From the NCBI RefSeq assembly GCF_964019385.1, contig NC_088643.1, positions 78,011,626 through 78,075,625 of the forward strand: a stretch of DNA of 64,000 bases, read 5' to 3'. The stretch comes from Sycon ciliatum (Eukaryota; Porifera; Calcarea; Leucosolenida; Sycettidae). Below, piece after piece: positions 53,785 through 64,000 of the stretch. Every line of letters starts with the position of its first letter. Position 1 is the first letter of the stretch. A model generated the notes under the pieces. It ran no database searches. It saw only the letters and a program-made list of their open reading frames with translations, and was not told where the DNA came from. Both the position numbers and the translations under genes were made by a program.

Positions 53785-53859
53785 ACCAAGGTCGGGGCAT
53801 ATTTTCTCTGGCGGATTGAATCCTTTGAAGAGGTGTGCCTCTGTCTCGACAACATTTAC
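53785..53859 (-). CDS. Exon 11 of the large minus-strand gene
   Basis: Acceptor gccatgtag, donor GTAAGT. Encodes VNVVETEAHLFKGFNPPEKI and CPDLG, in phase 0. Confidence 0.7.
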
Positions 53860-54056
53860 CTACATGGCAAACAGATCACACAGAAACACACCGGGATGTT
53901 TGCAAGTACAATCAGCACATTGAAGATGTCTGCACACTGTCCCTACTACTAGTAGTATACAATTTACAGTAAGCTGGCACAGCACACTGCAGTGAGCTAA
54001 ATAACACATCCTGAAATTTGGAGGCATTCACCCAAAGCAGATCAGTCGAGGCTTAC

Positions 54057-54697
54057 CGGAACATGTTCCATCTTGGAGCCATGAATTACATTATTCAAGT
54101 CCCAGATGGCCAGCAGGCAGACAATAGCCTCGCGTAGGCTATTGCGATCGGCCTTCAAGCGGACAAATTCAGCACTGCAGGCCTGTGAAGATGACTGTGC
54201 CAAAGCAGATACCGCCGTGAGTATCGCAGCACCCATTTCAGCGAGTGAGGGAGTAGAAGTGGCAGCAGCACTCCCAGTGCCAGTAGCGGCAGCAGCGACT
54301 GATGTTGTAGCGGCGGCTGAGGTAAGACTGGTCATCGTTGTCGCCTGGTCACTTGTGCTTACAGTAGCCGGCGCAGCTGAAGTAGACACAGCACTGACCC
54401 GTGCTAGCGTAGCTGTGCACGCTCCCACCCCTTCCTGCCTCGCACTGTTGCTTCCTACTGAGCTTTGGCCTCCCGCAGCAGTAGCACTGTCACTGCTGCT
54501 AGAATTGTTGCCGCTAGTACTGCTGCTGCCAAGATCTGTTGTATTCCTCTCTGGCAGAGTATCATAAACGTCGAGCAGTACTTTCAGAACACGGTGGCCG
54601 GCTATCATATGACCAATCTTATGAGCATGGACGTTGAAGGCAGGACATAGCTTAGCAGGAGCCTTGCTGTCATGACGAAGACAGCAATAAACAGCAT
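54057..54697 (-). CDS. Exon 10 of the large minus-strand gene, with a Ser/Thr/Ala-rich insert
   Basis: Acceptor ttttggctgcag, donor GTAAGC. The start (DAVYCCLRHDSKAPAKLCPA and GHMIAGHRVLKVLLDVYDTL) and the end (FVRLKADRNSLREAIVCLLA, IWDLNNVIHGSKMEHVP) look like folded, helical sequence. Between them lie about 115 residues almost only of Ser, Thr, Ala, Gly and Val, a disordered linker. It is the longest exon of the gene and keeps phase with both neighbours. Confidence 0.8.
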
Positions 54698-54779
54698 CTG
54701 CAGCCAAAACGAGGCACATAACAAATAGAACCACAAAGATTTCCCCGGTTCATTCAGTCTCTTCTTATTTCTTCTCTCC

Positions 54780-55200
54780 AGGATCGTGTTCGTGAACATG
54801 CAATTAATTTACTTGCGGTATCGTTGAGCTGTTTGTTCGAAGTAATTCGGAAAGTGAAAGCTAAACCGGAAAGTGTGTTAAATTGCATGGTGCATACACA
54901 ATAAATAATCCGAATTATACATACACACAGCTTTCTGTTGGAATCTGTCTATTGGTGATTTCATTGTTTATCGTCTTCTTCAGCTTACGATCCGGGCTGT
55001 CTTTCGTTCACACGGTCTTACCGGGGTTTTTTTTATACGGTTTTTCTTTCTGTATTAGTACACCATTTCCATGGCAGATTTCTGCGTACCTCTGGATTCC
55101 TTTGGTTTGCCCTGAGGTGATTCTTGCTTGTTTTGTTAGCACTGCAGAGATGCCTACTCACCTCGCAACAACCTACTTCTAAAAAAGGGTGATAAGAAAT
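54780..55200. other. Intron 9, nothing recognised
   Basis: T-rich intronic sequence of the large gene; no repeat family or exon is apparent. Confidence 0.5.
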
Positions 55201-55241
55201 TCCAAGGGTGCAGGGAGGGTGTCATGAAACTTGGCACTTAC

Positions 55242-55510
55242 TTTCACACGCATTCAGTAGTTGTTCGGTCTTCACCGCTGGCTGGGCGAGTGGCTTGATG
55301 ACACCAATCAACTTGAAGAGGCCATCCGGTAGAGGTGACGTGTAGTCATGCAAAGCCATCATCACCGCCTGCAACGGGTGCTTCAGGTTTGCCAGCGCGA
55401 ACGGAATGCAGTCACGCAGCAGGCAAAACGTCCTGATCTCCTCAACGCTTGAGATAGTGTAGAGGTTGGTAGGGAACACGCTGACAGCATATCGGCATAG
55501 TTGAAGGTGG
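55242..55510 (-). CDS. Exon 9 of the large minus-strand gene
   Basis: Acceptor cctgctgcag, donor GTAAGT. Encodes HLQLCRYAVSVFPTNLYTIS, LLRDCIPFALANLKHPLQAV, LFKLIGVIKPLAQPAVKTEQ and LLNACE. Ordered, helix-rich sequence; phase 2 in, 1 out, matching exons 8 and 10. Confidence 0.85.
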
Positions 55511-55650
55511 CTGCAGCAGGAATGGAACACAGAGGGAATAGGAACAAAATCAGGCATTCTGTGACCCACACTAGTGGATTGATCCAGTCTCGATTCACCA
55601 GTGCCTGTTGTGACCATAACACGATCCATATCCGTCACTTCACCACTCCA

Positions 55651-55693
55651 CAGAGAGAGAGAGTGACAGAGTGAGTGACAGAGACAGAGAGAA

Positions 55694-55748
<55 letters not shown>

Positions 55749-55797
55749 CAGAGAGAGAGAGAGACAGAGACAGAGAGAGACAGAGAGAGAGAGAGAC

Positions 55798-55832
<35 letters not shown>

Positions 55833-55885
55833 CAGCGAGAGAGAGAGAGAGAGACAGAGGCAGACAGAGACAGACAGACAGACAG

Positions 55886-55919
<34 letters not shown>

Positions 55920-55960
55920 GGAGGACAGACAGACAGACAGACAGGGAGGACAGACAAAGA
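55651..55960. repeat. (GA)n/(GACA)n microsatellite
   Basis: About 310 bases of mixed gaga, gaca and cagacaga repeats in intron 8. Confidence 0.95.
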
Positions 55961-56034
55961 GATAAAAAAGGATGGACACAGAGAGAACATGTATGCCCTC
56001 AACCCACTTGCAAAATACAGATCAGCAAACGCAC

Positions 56035-56169
56035 CTCTTGTTTTCAATCATCTTTTGGATACGATTCTGTATTTGCTGCGGTGCCTCTCCAAACCGCACA
56101 TTGGCTTCAAGGGTGCCAGCCAACACATTCTTCAAAGCCGGGTCCGATGCCGAGCGAATTTGAAATGCT
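56035..56169 (-). CDS. Exon 8 of the large minus-strand gene
   Basis: Acceptor ctttcttgcag, donor GTGCGT. Encodes AFQIRSASDPALKNVLAGTL and FGEAPQQIQNRIQKMIENK; phases match. Confidence 0.8.
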
Positions 56170-56499
56170 CTGCAAGAAAGGAGAAAGGCACAGGTACGGT
56201 TAGACCACTGGGAATGAATACTCACCATAGGAAATAAGCTCCCACTCATGCCAGAGCTCCATACCATAGCTGTACAATAGAACATAGCTAACACTATCCG
56301 CTGATCTAATGGTAAGGTAGGTGCGGGCCGTGAGTGTAGAGTCCTTTCCATACATTGAGGATACGTGCACATCAGCGACTCCCCGCTACAAAGAGTGAAG
56401 TCAATAAACGGAAATGCCCCGGGTAAGCAGGCCACACTAACTCATTTCCCTGCTTCACGGAACATAGCACCAGCCTCATAGTCATGCACACACTTACAC

Positions 56500-56660
56500 C
56501 TGCCGATCGCTGAAGCGATGATAGCGAACAAACTATGTTAGACATAGCAACTTGTGCTGGGATTACACCATCAACAGCTTACAAGGCTGATGAATTGACC
56601 GCCACTAATTTGAGCCTGGTCTACACCACACAGCTGATTGAAGTTGGGATTCACTGGCCA
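56500..56660 (-). repeat. SINE copy 3, truncated
   Basis: Reverse-oriented relative of the SINE body at 4805-4985, from gccgatcgctgaagcgatg to ttcactggcc, in intron 7. Confidence 0.75.
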
Positions 56661-56738
56661 TGCACACACATGCATGAGCACATGCACATGCCCAACTGGG
56701 CTTGCGTGCGCAGTAACTTGAATGAGCACCATACAAAC

Positions 56739-56870
56739 CTATCAAACTCGTCCTTGATGACCTTCACCGTGCAGGCTTCCAATCTCTGCTTTAGATTGGC
56801 CTTGATCTTGTCCCATAGACCTTCACTAACACGATCCTCGTCCTGAAGTTTCCCATACTCTTTACACAGA
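56739..56870 (-). CDS. Exon 7 of the large minus-strand gene
   Basis: Acceptor tgtggtctag, donor GTTTGT (weak). Encodes LCKEYGKLQDEDRVSEGLWD and KIKANLKQRLEACTVKVIKD plus EFD; phases match exons 6 and 8. Confidence 0.75.
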
Positions 56871-56939
56871 CTAGACCACACAAAGGATTGCAGACAGAGC
56901 AGACAGGAAAGAGACAGAATAAACAACACACGATTACAC

Positions 56940-57114
<175 letters not shown>

Positions 57115-57686
57115 ATCAGCCTATTGCATAGTGACGAACAAGGTGTCACAGAATGCAGAACGGCTGTCTAAAGTCAGAACAAACTCTCACAGAATGCAGA
57201 ATGGCTTTCTAAAGTCAGCAACACAGCCAAACAGAAGGAAAGAGAACTCACTCTATAACACACTCGGATGGTGTAAAGGACGATACAAAGCCAACTCTGA
57301 AGCAAAAACACAAAACACAACATAACTATGCATTCTGGTAGTTCCACAGAAGACAATGTTCACTCAAGGCAAATTTAATATCAATGGTCGCCACTGGAAT
57401 TCAAGCCGCGAACAACCCTTGGAGAAATTCAGGATTATCTTTGGTAGGAGTGAAGAAATGAAAATTCCGCCTTTAGTAGCATGTACCATTTGACATGGAC
57501 CAGAGACACCTAACATGTAGGCTACAAGTTGAAGCACAGTTGAATGATGACAGCAATTGTGTTGGGGCCCCAGTGGCTAGTAGCTGCAGTGCAATGAGTG
57601 ACCATGACCACTGCACACATCACTGGCAGCTACACACTTGGCGCGCAACGCCAGCCAGCACCAGAGGACTCAAACAGACCACCGAC

Positions 57687-57827
57687 CTAGTGAACTTGTC
57701 CAGGTCAGCCAGGAATGCGGCAATCAGTGCATGGAGCAACACACCGGCGGCATCGGACCGCAGCGCCTCCACTTGCTCACGCACCTTGCGACAGCCGGCA
57801 ATTACCACGCCTTTCAAACGAGCGGCG
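57687..57827 (-). CDS. Exon 6 of the large minus-strand gene
   Basis: Acceptor gatcttcag, donor GTCGGT (weak). Encodes AARLKGVVIAGCRKVREQVE and ALIAAFLADLDKFT; phases match exons 5 and 7. Confidence 0.8.
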
Positions 57828-58009
57828 CTGAAGATCAAAGAGATATGCACACATGCACACAAACACACATATACACATGCATACACACGCATACACACAC
57901 ACGCGCGCGCGCACACACACACAGAAGTGCATCCAACAATCAGAACATACATATAAACACAAGCACACAAATTGACAATGGCGGGAAACGTAACTCAGCT
58001 GTTACTCAC

Positions 58010-58214
58010 AGTTTCATGGCATTTAAGCCAATCATCAGAGAACACTGACAGAAATGAGAGGGGTGTCTAGGATTAGAATGAGGGAGATGTGCAGAAAATA
58101 TCGATGAAAGCCGATGCGAACCCAGCGCAGTGCGTGTCGAGTCTGTCGACAGTGTTACATTGGTAGTGATATCATGGATGGCAGGAAAGAAGGTGTTGGA
58201 CAATAGATGCAATG
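58010..58214 (-). CDS. Exon 5 of the large minus-strand gene
   Basis: Acceptor caccacag, donor GTGAGTAA. Encodes LHLLSNTFFPAIHDITTNVT, SHRLSSIFSAHLPHSNPRHP and SHFCQCSLMIGLNAMKL. The 3' phase fits exon 6; the 5' phase does not fit exon 4, so one exon between them is probably missed. Confidence 0.65.
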
Positions 58215-58252
58215 CTGTGGTGTGTAGGAACTTTCAGCACGGCGTATGAACA

Positions 58253-58402
58253 AACTACAGAGCTGCTCAATGAAATCCAACCAGGCCAGTCAATGCCACA
58301 CGGGGCACTGTGCAGCCCTACTAGACATGCGAACAGTGGGATGCGAACAGATGCAGGGCACAAACTTAACTCGTGCGAACGGATATTATTGAGCAGCCCT
58401 GT
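58253..58402. mobile_element. Small TIR element, about 150 bp
   Basis: Ends cagagctgctcaatgaaatcc and ggatattattgagcagccctg, flanked by TA on both sides. Same terminal sequence as at 44239-44714 and 53514. In intron 4 of the large gene. Confidence 0.7.
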
Positions 58403-58807
58403 AGCAGCAAAAATCTCACAAGACAAGTACAAGGGCTCCGTAGCTTTGTACACACAGAAACATGACATTGCAGAGGTATGCGAATTATGTCACAACAGTG
58501 AGTAAGCGGAACTGCTTATGGGTGCTATGTATACCGTGTGAGTCGCTAGTGCATCGCTAAGCGGCGACTTTGCCAAAGCACCTCAACTGATGATGTAATC
58601 GCATAACTTCTGCATACATGATGAGGCAAGCATGTCAACTCACACATGACAGGTTGTTCAATGAGTGGTACGTGTAGATAGCACGCACACATAGGACACT
58701 CAGTCGACAACGTGTGTACGGTCACACAAGCAGCAGGCAAGCAAAGTGTCACATACACGTATACCAGAGCGCTGTCTTGAATCTCAACAAGTACATTGTC
58801 CACATAA

Positions 58808-58985
58808 GCACACCGGCGGGCTGGGCTCAATTCTACAGTCATACATGCTGGCACGGTACAAAGTACCAGCACACCGGCAGGGTGGGCTCACTTCTACAGT
58901 CATACATGCTGGCACGGTACAAAGTACCAGCACACTGGCAGGCTGGGCTCACTTCTACAGTCATACATACTGGCACGGGAGTGAG
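58808..58985. repeat. Three tandem copies of a 61-bp unit
   Basis: Units begin gcacaccggcgggctgggct at 58808, 58869 and 58930 with few differences. In intron 4. Confidence 0.85.
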
Positions 58986-59252
58986 TACTACACAGTACAG
59001 CACATGTTTTGTGATTTTTCGGTCACAGATTTACCCCCCCCCCCCTCCCAAAAATAACAGGTACATGTACTATACGTGCATTTTGAAAATGTGTTTCTAC
59101 GCGGACGTCCCCAACAGCAAAACAGAGCAGTGACAGCTTTATGCAATCTTCTTGCGAAGTAGTACTTGTCTTCCCTAGATTTCTATGCAACAGAAAGACC
59201 ATCTCGCACCTACATAAAGTGCAACAGTTCTAAGAACAACTCTATTGCTTAC

Positions 59253-59406
59253 GATGGGTGATTGTCGCTGCAGTAAGAACAGTGGGTTGACCACAGATCG
59301 TTATGACACGCACAATCACATCCAAGGTTGACAACATTCTGTGCAGAGCCTGGACAATTCTTGGCAATCTTTTGGATAGATTGGACTGAATCCATACTCG
59401 CATAAA
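59253..59406 (-). CDS. Exon 4 of the large minus-strand gene, Cys-rich
   Basis: Acceptor gatttgttcag, donor GTAAGC. Encodes VYASMDSVQSIQKIAKNCPG, VVNLGCDCACHNDLWSTHCS and YCSDNHP. The C-x-C-x-C-H..H-C-x2-C arrangement may bind zinc. It joins exon 3 in phase 1. Confidence 0.75.
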
Positions 59407-59703
59407 CTGAACAAATCAAACAAACAAAAAACGTAGCACACAGGAGAGAAAGATATTTCACTACAAAAGATCCAGAGGCGTAGGAATGTGGCCACCTCAA
59501 GCCAGCTTGAGGACGTACTTGTCTTTGCTGCAGACCAGGCTCTTTTTATGATGATTTTACCCTGAGGTTGTCACTAAAACAATGTCACGTGTGGCTAAAA
59601 CTATTCAAACAGGCACTGTTCACAATGCAGTTTCTTTTTCCTCGAACAAGTGACGCAGTATTCGGATGACTACTGTACCACCCACAGAAAGATAATGCGA
59701 AAG

Positions 59704-59707
<4 letters not shown>

Positions 59708-59782
<75 letters not shown>
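59708..59782. repeat. (GA)n microsatellite
   Basis: About 70 bases of GA repeat in intron 3. Confidence 0.95.
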
Positions 59783-60054
59783 AGCAAACCTAAATCGTTA
59801 TAGCCGCTGTCCTTATCCCGGGACAAAACCATCACGGAGCTGGCTTGAGCCTACCATAAGAAAGGATGCGGTGATCGTACACAGAAACACGTCTCCAAAA
59901 GTGTTGCTAAGAGAAGAGTGTCTACGTCACCACTTCACAGCCCAAACGGAGAATTACAACAACCCAAGAACAGCATGAAAGTAAAGTGATAAGCAAATCC
60001 AGCGTATGGACACTGATAGGCTACCGCTTTTCTTGATAAAACAACACAACTCAC

Positions 60055-60109
60055 CTCGCTCTATGTCAGGAATTTTCAACTCATCCTCAAGATTGGCCAC
60101 AATACTGAC
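60055..60109 (-). CDS. Exon 3 of the large minus-strand gene
   Basis: Acceptor gctttatgcag, donor GTGAGT. Encodes VSIVANLEDELKIPDIER; phase 0 in, 1 out. Confidence 0.75.
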
Positions 60110-60135
60110 CTGCATAAAGCAGTAAAATAAAGAAA

Positions 60136-60137
<2 letters not shown>

Positions 60138-60184
<47 letters not shown>
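60138..60184. repeat. (GA)n microsatellite
   Basis: About 45 bases of GA repeat in intron 2. Confidence 0.95.
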
Positions 60185-60186
<2 letters not shown>

Positions 60187-60338
60187 GCACAGGCCAAATT
60201 GGAGGAAGATGAAGACAAGCCACTTCAATGGGCTATTCAATGATATGCCGTGTACCCTGAAGCTGTCCTTGAAAGAAACAAAGCAAACTAGTAGTCCTAC
60301 AGGAGAGAGGTCGGGCTCGCTAGTTCTCACATACATAC

Positions 60339-60422
60339 CTTGCTGAGGTCACGACACCGACGCCAGCTCACAGTACGATAAGCATTGCAATGTGGCATGA
60401 AGCCACTTGTCCAGAAGAAACA
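60339..60422 (-). CDS. Exon 2 of the large minus-strand gene, second half of the Cys/His module
   Basis: Acceptor ctttgatgcag, donor GTATGT, exactly 28 codons. Encodes CFFWTSGFMPHCNAYRTVSW and RRCRDLSK. It completes the module begun in exon 1: the first Cys pairs with the last CSE of exon 1 and the HC follows ten residues on. Confidence 0.85.
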
Positions 60423-60966
60423 CTGCATCAAAGAAACACACAGGCAAAGCAGCCACAAACGACTTTCAAGGGGAAGTTCACCCTAAAATGAAAACTTCAC
60501 AGTTTGTTGTAAAAATGCATTGATTCCAGTGGTCAAAGTCCATGCCGCGCTTTGTTTACAGGGACGAGAGCGGAAATAGACTAATATAATTGTTTCACTG
60601 AAACAACGAACTTGAGTGCCGGACATGTTCCAGTTCGGATACCAACAAAGTGCCGTATAGTATACCCTACTTGAAGTATACCAAAGTTTGAGGGAAAGTC
60701 TGACTTCCTTTGCGACAGTGGAAAGTTTGAACACTCCAGTTTCCTTGTCCATTTTTAAATGCTCTCGTAGAGTCCCACCACCCACTGGTAAAACCATTGG
60801 TGGTGTCTGCAGGCACACCAGCGAGCCCCCTTGAGGTGACTTGGAAATATCATCACTAAAAGTGCATGTGACGAGAGGCTCTAAATTCGGAAATAAACGA
60901 ATCAGTCACAGAAACAAGAGCACGCGGCTACAGCAGCACTGGCTGGGGAAACTTAGGCTAGCTAAC

Positions 60967-61419
60967 CTCAGAGCACGGCCGGTCGCAGACAAAGCAGAAA
61001 CACTTCGGACAGTAGCTTTCATTCTGCTTGTTGGACTTGTCAGGGGCCTTCACGAAGCGATGGCGGAAGCACTCAGGACGCTGGTGCGGAAACTCGGCAG
61101 TGGCCGGCTCTCGGCTGAACAGTACCTGCATCTCTTCATTGCTGCCTGAGGCTGGTACAGCTTTCAATGATCTCGTTGCTGTTGCCGCTGCTGCTGCTGG
61201 CTGGCTGGTATCAGCATCCTCATTGGCTGGAGATTCATCAGTGGGTATTGGTAGAATCACCTCCACATCATCACACTGCATACCTTCCTCATAGCTATGA
61301 CATGACGCTTCTTTCTCCAATTTCACCATAACTTTGGCAAGTTGTTCTGGATTCATGATCTTCTTCAGCAGTTCGAATTCCTTCTGCAGCTCAGCATACT
61401 CCTGTTCGATGAAGGACAC
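60967..61419 (-). CDS. Exon 1 (first visible) of the large minus-strand gene
   Basis: Acceptor cctttttcatatttcag, donor GTTAGC. It encodes 151 residues. First comes a charged helical start (SFIEQEYAELQKEFELLKKI), suggestive of a coiled coil, then an acidic stretch with SYEEGMQCDDVEVILPIPTD. An Ala-rich run (TSQPAAAAATATRSLKAVPA) follows, then the beginning of a Cys/His module: ECFRHRF and, after about 13 residues, SYCPKCFCFVCDRPCSE. A true start codon is not in this exon, since a clear acceptor precedes it. Confidence 0.85.
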
Positions 61420-61505
61420 CTGAAATATGAAAAAGGAGAAAATGAATGTCTAAAGTACACGCCTCCCTCCACACACACACACCTACGCGTATGCGCACAC
61501 ACATA

Positions 61506-62078
61506 CAGTCAAACCTCGTTAGGACGAACTTCAAGGGACTGAACAAGTTTGTTTGTCTTATCGGGGGTTCTTCTTATCCAGATCTGACAAAAAATCGATA
61601 TGCATATCATATGGATTGTATTTATGTGAAGGTGCATGCTGTGGTACATGGGAAGCATGTTATTCTTAGCATAAGCCAGAAACAGGTACTTCAGTAAGTA
61701 CAATGATAATGTGCAATGAATCACGACTGTGCCGAACGATCGTACAACACGCTGATTTTGTTCAAAACACATTTGAAAACAATTTGCACTGTACGTACAA
61801 TATGGCCTCGACTATTGAAAAAAAAGAAGAAGAAAAAGGCAGCCAGCGCAAGCGCACGTTCGTGGACCGAAAGTTCGTACTACATGTACATGACGACACT
61901 AATTTTGTTCAAATCACACTTGAAAATAGTTCGTCTTCGCGAAAGTTCGCTGTACAGAAGTTCGTCGTAAACGAATAATTTTGATTTGAATTGATGCCTG
62001 GCCAACCATAGGATTGGCCCTAGTTCGTACTAATGGAAAGTTCGCCTTATCAGTGTTCGTCCTAACGAGGTTTGACTG
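61506..62078. mobile_element. Tigger/pogo-type MITE, 573 bp
   Basis: Inverted ends CAGTCAAACCTCGTTAGGAC and its complement at 62059-62078 are perfect over at least 20 bases and flanked by TA (61504-61505, 62079-62080). Internal aagttcg..cgaacttt motifs repeat the subterminal sequence. No transposase frame. It lies in the intron upstream of exon 1 of the large gene. Confidence 0.85.
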
Positions 62079-62144
62079 TACACACACACACACACACACT
62101 TGTACTTGTACACACACATACACCACACACACACACACACACCT

Positions 62145-62325
62145 CAGACCTGCCCATCGCGGAAGCGATGATAGCGAACAGCTATGTTAGACATAGCAAC
62201 TTGTGCTGGGATTACACCATTCAACAGCTTGCAAGGCTGATGAATTGACCGCCACTAATTTTAGCCTGGTATCCACCACACAGCTGATTGCAGTGGCTTA
62301 TTCTGGCCAGTGAATCCCTATTTAA
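62145..62325 (-). repeat. SINE copy 4, truncated
   Basis: Reverse-oriented SINE body, nearly identical to 56500-56660 and ending at an A-rich run and the (CA)n tract at 62340-62434. Confidence 0.75.
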
Positions 62326-62339
62326 AAAAAAAAGGGATT

Positions 62340-62356
62340 CACACACACGCACACGC

Positions 62357-62434
<78 letters not shown>
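62340..62434. repeat. (CA)n microsatellite
   Basis: About 95 bases of CA repeat. Confidence 0.95.
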
Positions 62435-62442
<8 letters not shown>

Positions 62443-62577
62443 CTAACTGCACGCAACCAGTCACACTGTACACTGGCCAGACCTCGTTATAACGACCCAG
62501 AATAACATACGAAAAGTGAGAGTCCGTGCTGAACCAGCATCATCCCCACATACACACATATGCACATACACACACAT

Positions 62578-62700
62578 ACCGTATTTCCTCGATTAATGGA
62601 CCATGCTCGAATAATAGACCATGCTCAAATAGTAGACCATCCTAGAGGCCTCACGGAAAAATAGTAGACCATGCCCGAATAAGAGACCCGGTCTCTTATT
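62578..62700 (+). mobile_element. 5' terminal region of a pogo-like transposon
   Basis: Starts taccgtatttcctcgattaa and contains several aatag/taga-ccatgc repeats (gaataatagaccatgctc and relatives). Such ccgtattt..cgaataa ends precede pogo/Tigger transposases, and a transposase frame begins 166 bases later. Confidence 0.7.
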
Positions 62701-62865
62701 TGAGTTCATCGCTTTGCGCATGCGCACTAAGAAAGCACGTGGTGGATCAAAAAGGGACGCTATTTTAGGTTTGCGCAACTACAATTTTTGTAGTGGCTAG
62801 TGCTTGTTTTCCTGCATTTCACTTTCATCAGTGGAGGTTCTTCGAATAGTGTCGTGCCTCTCAAG

Positions 62866-64000
62866 ATGGGCAAGAAAAGGGCGCATTCCCTTGATCTGAA
62901 GCGCCGTGTAGTCGAGCATTCGAGGAAAAGCAGCATCCGAGAGGCGGCGACAAAGTTCCATGTCACGCGGAAAATGGTTCGCTCCTGGAAGCTTGACGAG
63001 GAGAAAAGTGCAGCAACTGCAGCGAAGCCGCAAGTTTGCGCGAAAAAGCGCTGCAGACTTCCTGGTGGGGGAAGGAAGCTATTGTCTGACGAGGTTGACA
63101 GTCAGCTGCACGCTTGGTACTTGGAGGAGCTACAGACACGGAACGCCATATCTCGTCGCATTATGATCCTGAAGGCCAAGGAATTCCGAAATGCACTCAT
63201 CTCTGACAATCCGGAGCTGGCTAAGCTGAAGCTCTCCAAAGGCTGGCTGGATCGCTTTCTCCAACGCCATCACTTGACAATGCGAAGGACAACAACCGTT
63301 TGTCAAAAGCCACCGGAGCAGTATGTGGACAAAATCTGTGATTTCATTCTCTACGTTCGACAGATGATGAAGGAATCAACTTACAAGACACAGTTCGTGT
63401 ATGGTGCCGACGAGACATCTGTGTGGCTCGACCCCCCTTCCTCCACGACCATTGCACCAGTTGGAGCGAGAGACGTGCCTGTCAAAGGTACTGGTCATGA
63501 AAAACTGCGCATAACGGTCATGCTGACCGGCAGAGCCAACGGAGACAAGTGTCTACCCTTTGTCCTGCTCCCAAGAAAACGCGTCGTGCAAGACGTTGCC
63601 AGTAAGTTCTCAGGAAAACTGGTGTTGAAGTGGGTGGGGAAGTGCTGGATGGACGACAGCCTAACTGAGTCTTACCTTCGTGACGTGATTGGACCGCAAC
63701 TCTTCGACCGCAAGTTGCTGGTATGGGACGCATTCAGGTGTCACACCAGTGCCAAAACGAAGGCAACTCTAAAGTCGATGTGTGTGGCTACGGCAGTGAT
63801 CCCAGGTGGATGTACAAAGTTCATCCAACCAGCGGACGTCTCATGGAACCGCCCATTCAAGCTGTCAATCCAGAACCAGCATGACGAGTGGCTGAGCAAG
63901 GGAGACCTCCCGACAACTGCTGGTGGAAACACCCGTCCTCCTGCCCTTGACGTCTACCTGCAGTGGATCGTCAATGCCTGGTCATCCATTTCCTCGGAGG
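62866..64000 (+). CDS. Pogo/Tigger-family DDE transposase, runs off the window
   Basis: ATG at 62866 opens a frame of 378 codons with no stop up to the window edge. The N-terminal part (MGKKRAHSLDLKRRVVEHSR.. with a REAATKFHVTRKMVRSW helix) is a helix-turn-helix of the Psq/Brinker type. A CENP-B-like helical region with LSKGWLDRFLQRHHLTMR follows. The catalytic core shows FVYGADETSVWL (first Asp), LLVWDAFRCHTS (second Asp) and TKFIQPADVSWNRPFK (third Asp), so the DDD triad and the LQPLD-like motif are intact. A frame this complete suggests recent activity. The DAFRCH pattern is like the POGK subgroup. Confidence 0.92.
   Translation, partial: MGKKRAHSLDLKRRVVEHSRKSSIREAATKFHVTRKMVRSWKLDEEKSAATAAKPQVCAKKRCRLPGGGRKLLSDEVDSQLHAWYLEELQTRNAISRRIMILKAKEFRNALISDNPELAKLKLSKGWLDRFLQRHHLTMRRTTTVCQKPPEQYVDKICDFILYVRQMMKESTYKTQFVYGADETSVWLDPPSSTTIAPVGARDVPVKGTGHEKLRITVMLTGRANGDKCLPFVLLPRKRVVQDVASKFSGKLVLKWVGKCWMDDSLTESYLRDVIGPQLFDRKLLVWDAFRCHTSAKTKATLKSMCVATAVIPGGCTKFIQPADVSWNRPFKLSIQNQHDEWLSKGDLPTTAGGNTRPPALDVYLQWIVNAWSSISSE

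Noticed and set aside
55635..55980. ORFs of Leu-Ser or Arg-Glu repeats
   Set aside because: Translation of the (GA)n/(GACA)n microsatellite.
59790..59850. Possible extra exon between exons 3 and 4 of the large gene (AQASSVMVLSRDKDSGYNDL)
   Set aside because: It has an acceptor-like tatggtag but a weak GTTTGC donor, and inserting it after exon 3 gives a stop in frame; exon 3 joins exon 4 in phase without it.

Overview
This is eukaryotic, almost certainly metazoan invertebrate, nuclear DNA. It has interrupted genes with GT-AG introns, many (GA)n, (CA)n and (ATT)n microsatellites, frequent acatgtacatgta motifs, tRNA-derived SINEs, several kinds of non-LTR retrotransposon and many terminal-inverted-repeat (TIR) elements. 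A sponge, cnidarian, mollusc or lancelet would all fit; the sequence alone does not decide. The great majority of bases are transposon-derived or simple repeat.

Left part (1-31 kb): a graveyard of mobile elements. It holds fragments of a hammerhead-ribozyme repeat family (1-790, main copy 25.6-27.0 kb), the last two exons of a possible receptor-type tyrosine phosphatase (2865-3745), a SINE, and a TIR element split by a LINE (5.2-6.9 kb). A sulfotransferase 3' fragment and a LINE fragment follow (7.5-8.7 kb). A nearly intact non-LTR retrotransposon (8.7-13.2 kb, minus) encodes a Cys-rich N-terminus, a reverse transcriptase (RT) and a restriction-like endonuclease; one in-frame TGA interrupts it. 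Next come a chimeric RT/endonuclease remnant (14.2-15.1 kb), GIY-YIG endonuclease tails arranged as inverted repeats (20.9-24.6 kb), a second hammerhead ribozyme (22.9 kb), tandem tRNA-like SINEs (24.7-25.6 kb) and two more LINE remnants.

Sulfotransferase duplication: a block at about 15.5-19.4 kb is repeated at about 30.5-34.1 kb. The right copy holds an intact 539-residue type II membrane sulfotransferase gene. The left copy is broken by a 607-bp piggyBac-like element flanked by TTAA, and its 3' flank carries two LTRs in inverted orientation around a tRNA-Leu primer-binding site. Because the other copy lacks each insertion, both target sites can be read directly.

Right part (34-62 kb): repeats, then one large gene on the minus strand. 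At least 24 exons lie between 40422 and 61419, about 3.8 kb of coding sequence, and it probably extends beyond both ends. Most junctions keep phase. The product is not recognised; it has an acidic and Ala/Ser-rich N-terminal region, a Cys/His-rich module and many helical segments. Its introns hold LINE and SINE copies, MITEs and microsatellites. The window ends inside an open pogo/Tigger-family transposase (62866 to the edge).

The findings I would look at first are the two hammerhead ribozymes, the piggyBac-like insertion read against its empty site, the inverted-LTR insertion, the RT plus restriction-like nuclease element, and the large unassigned gene.
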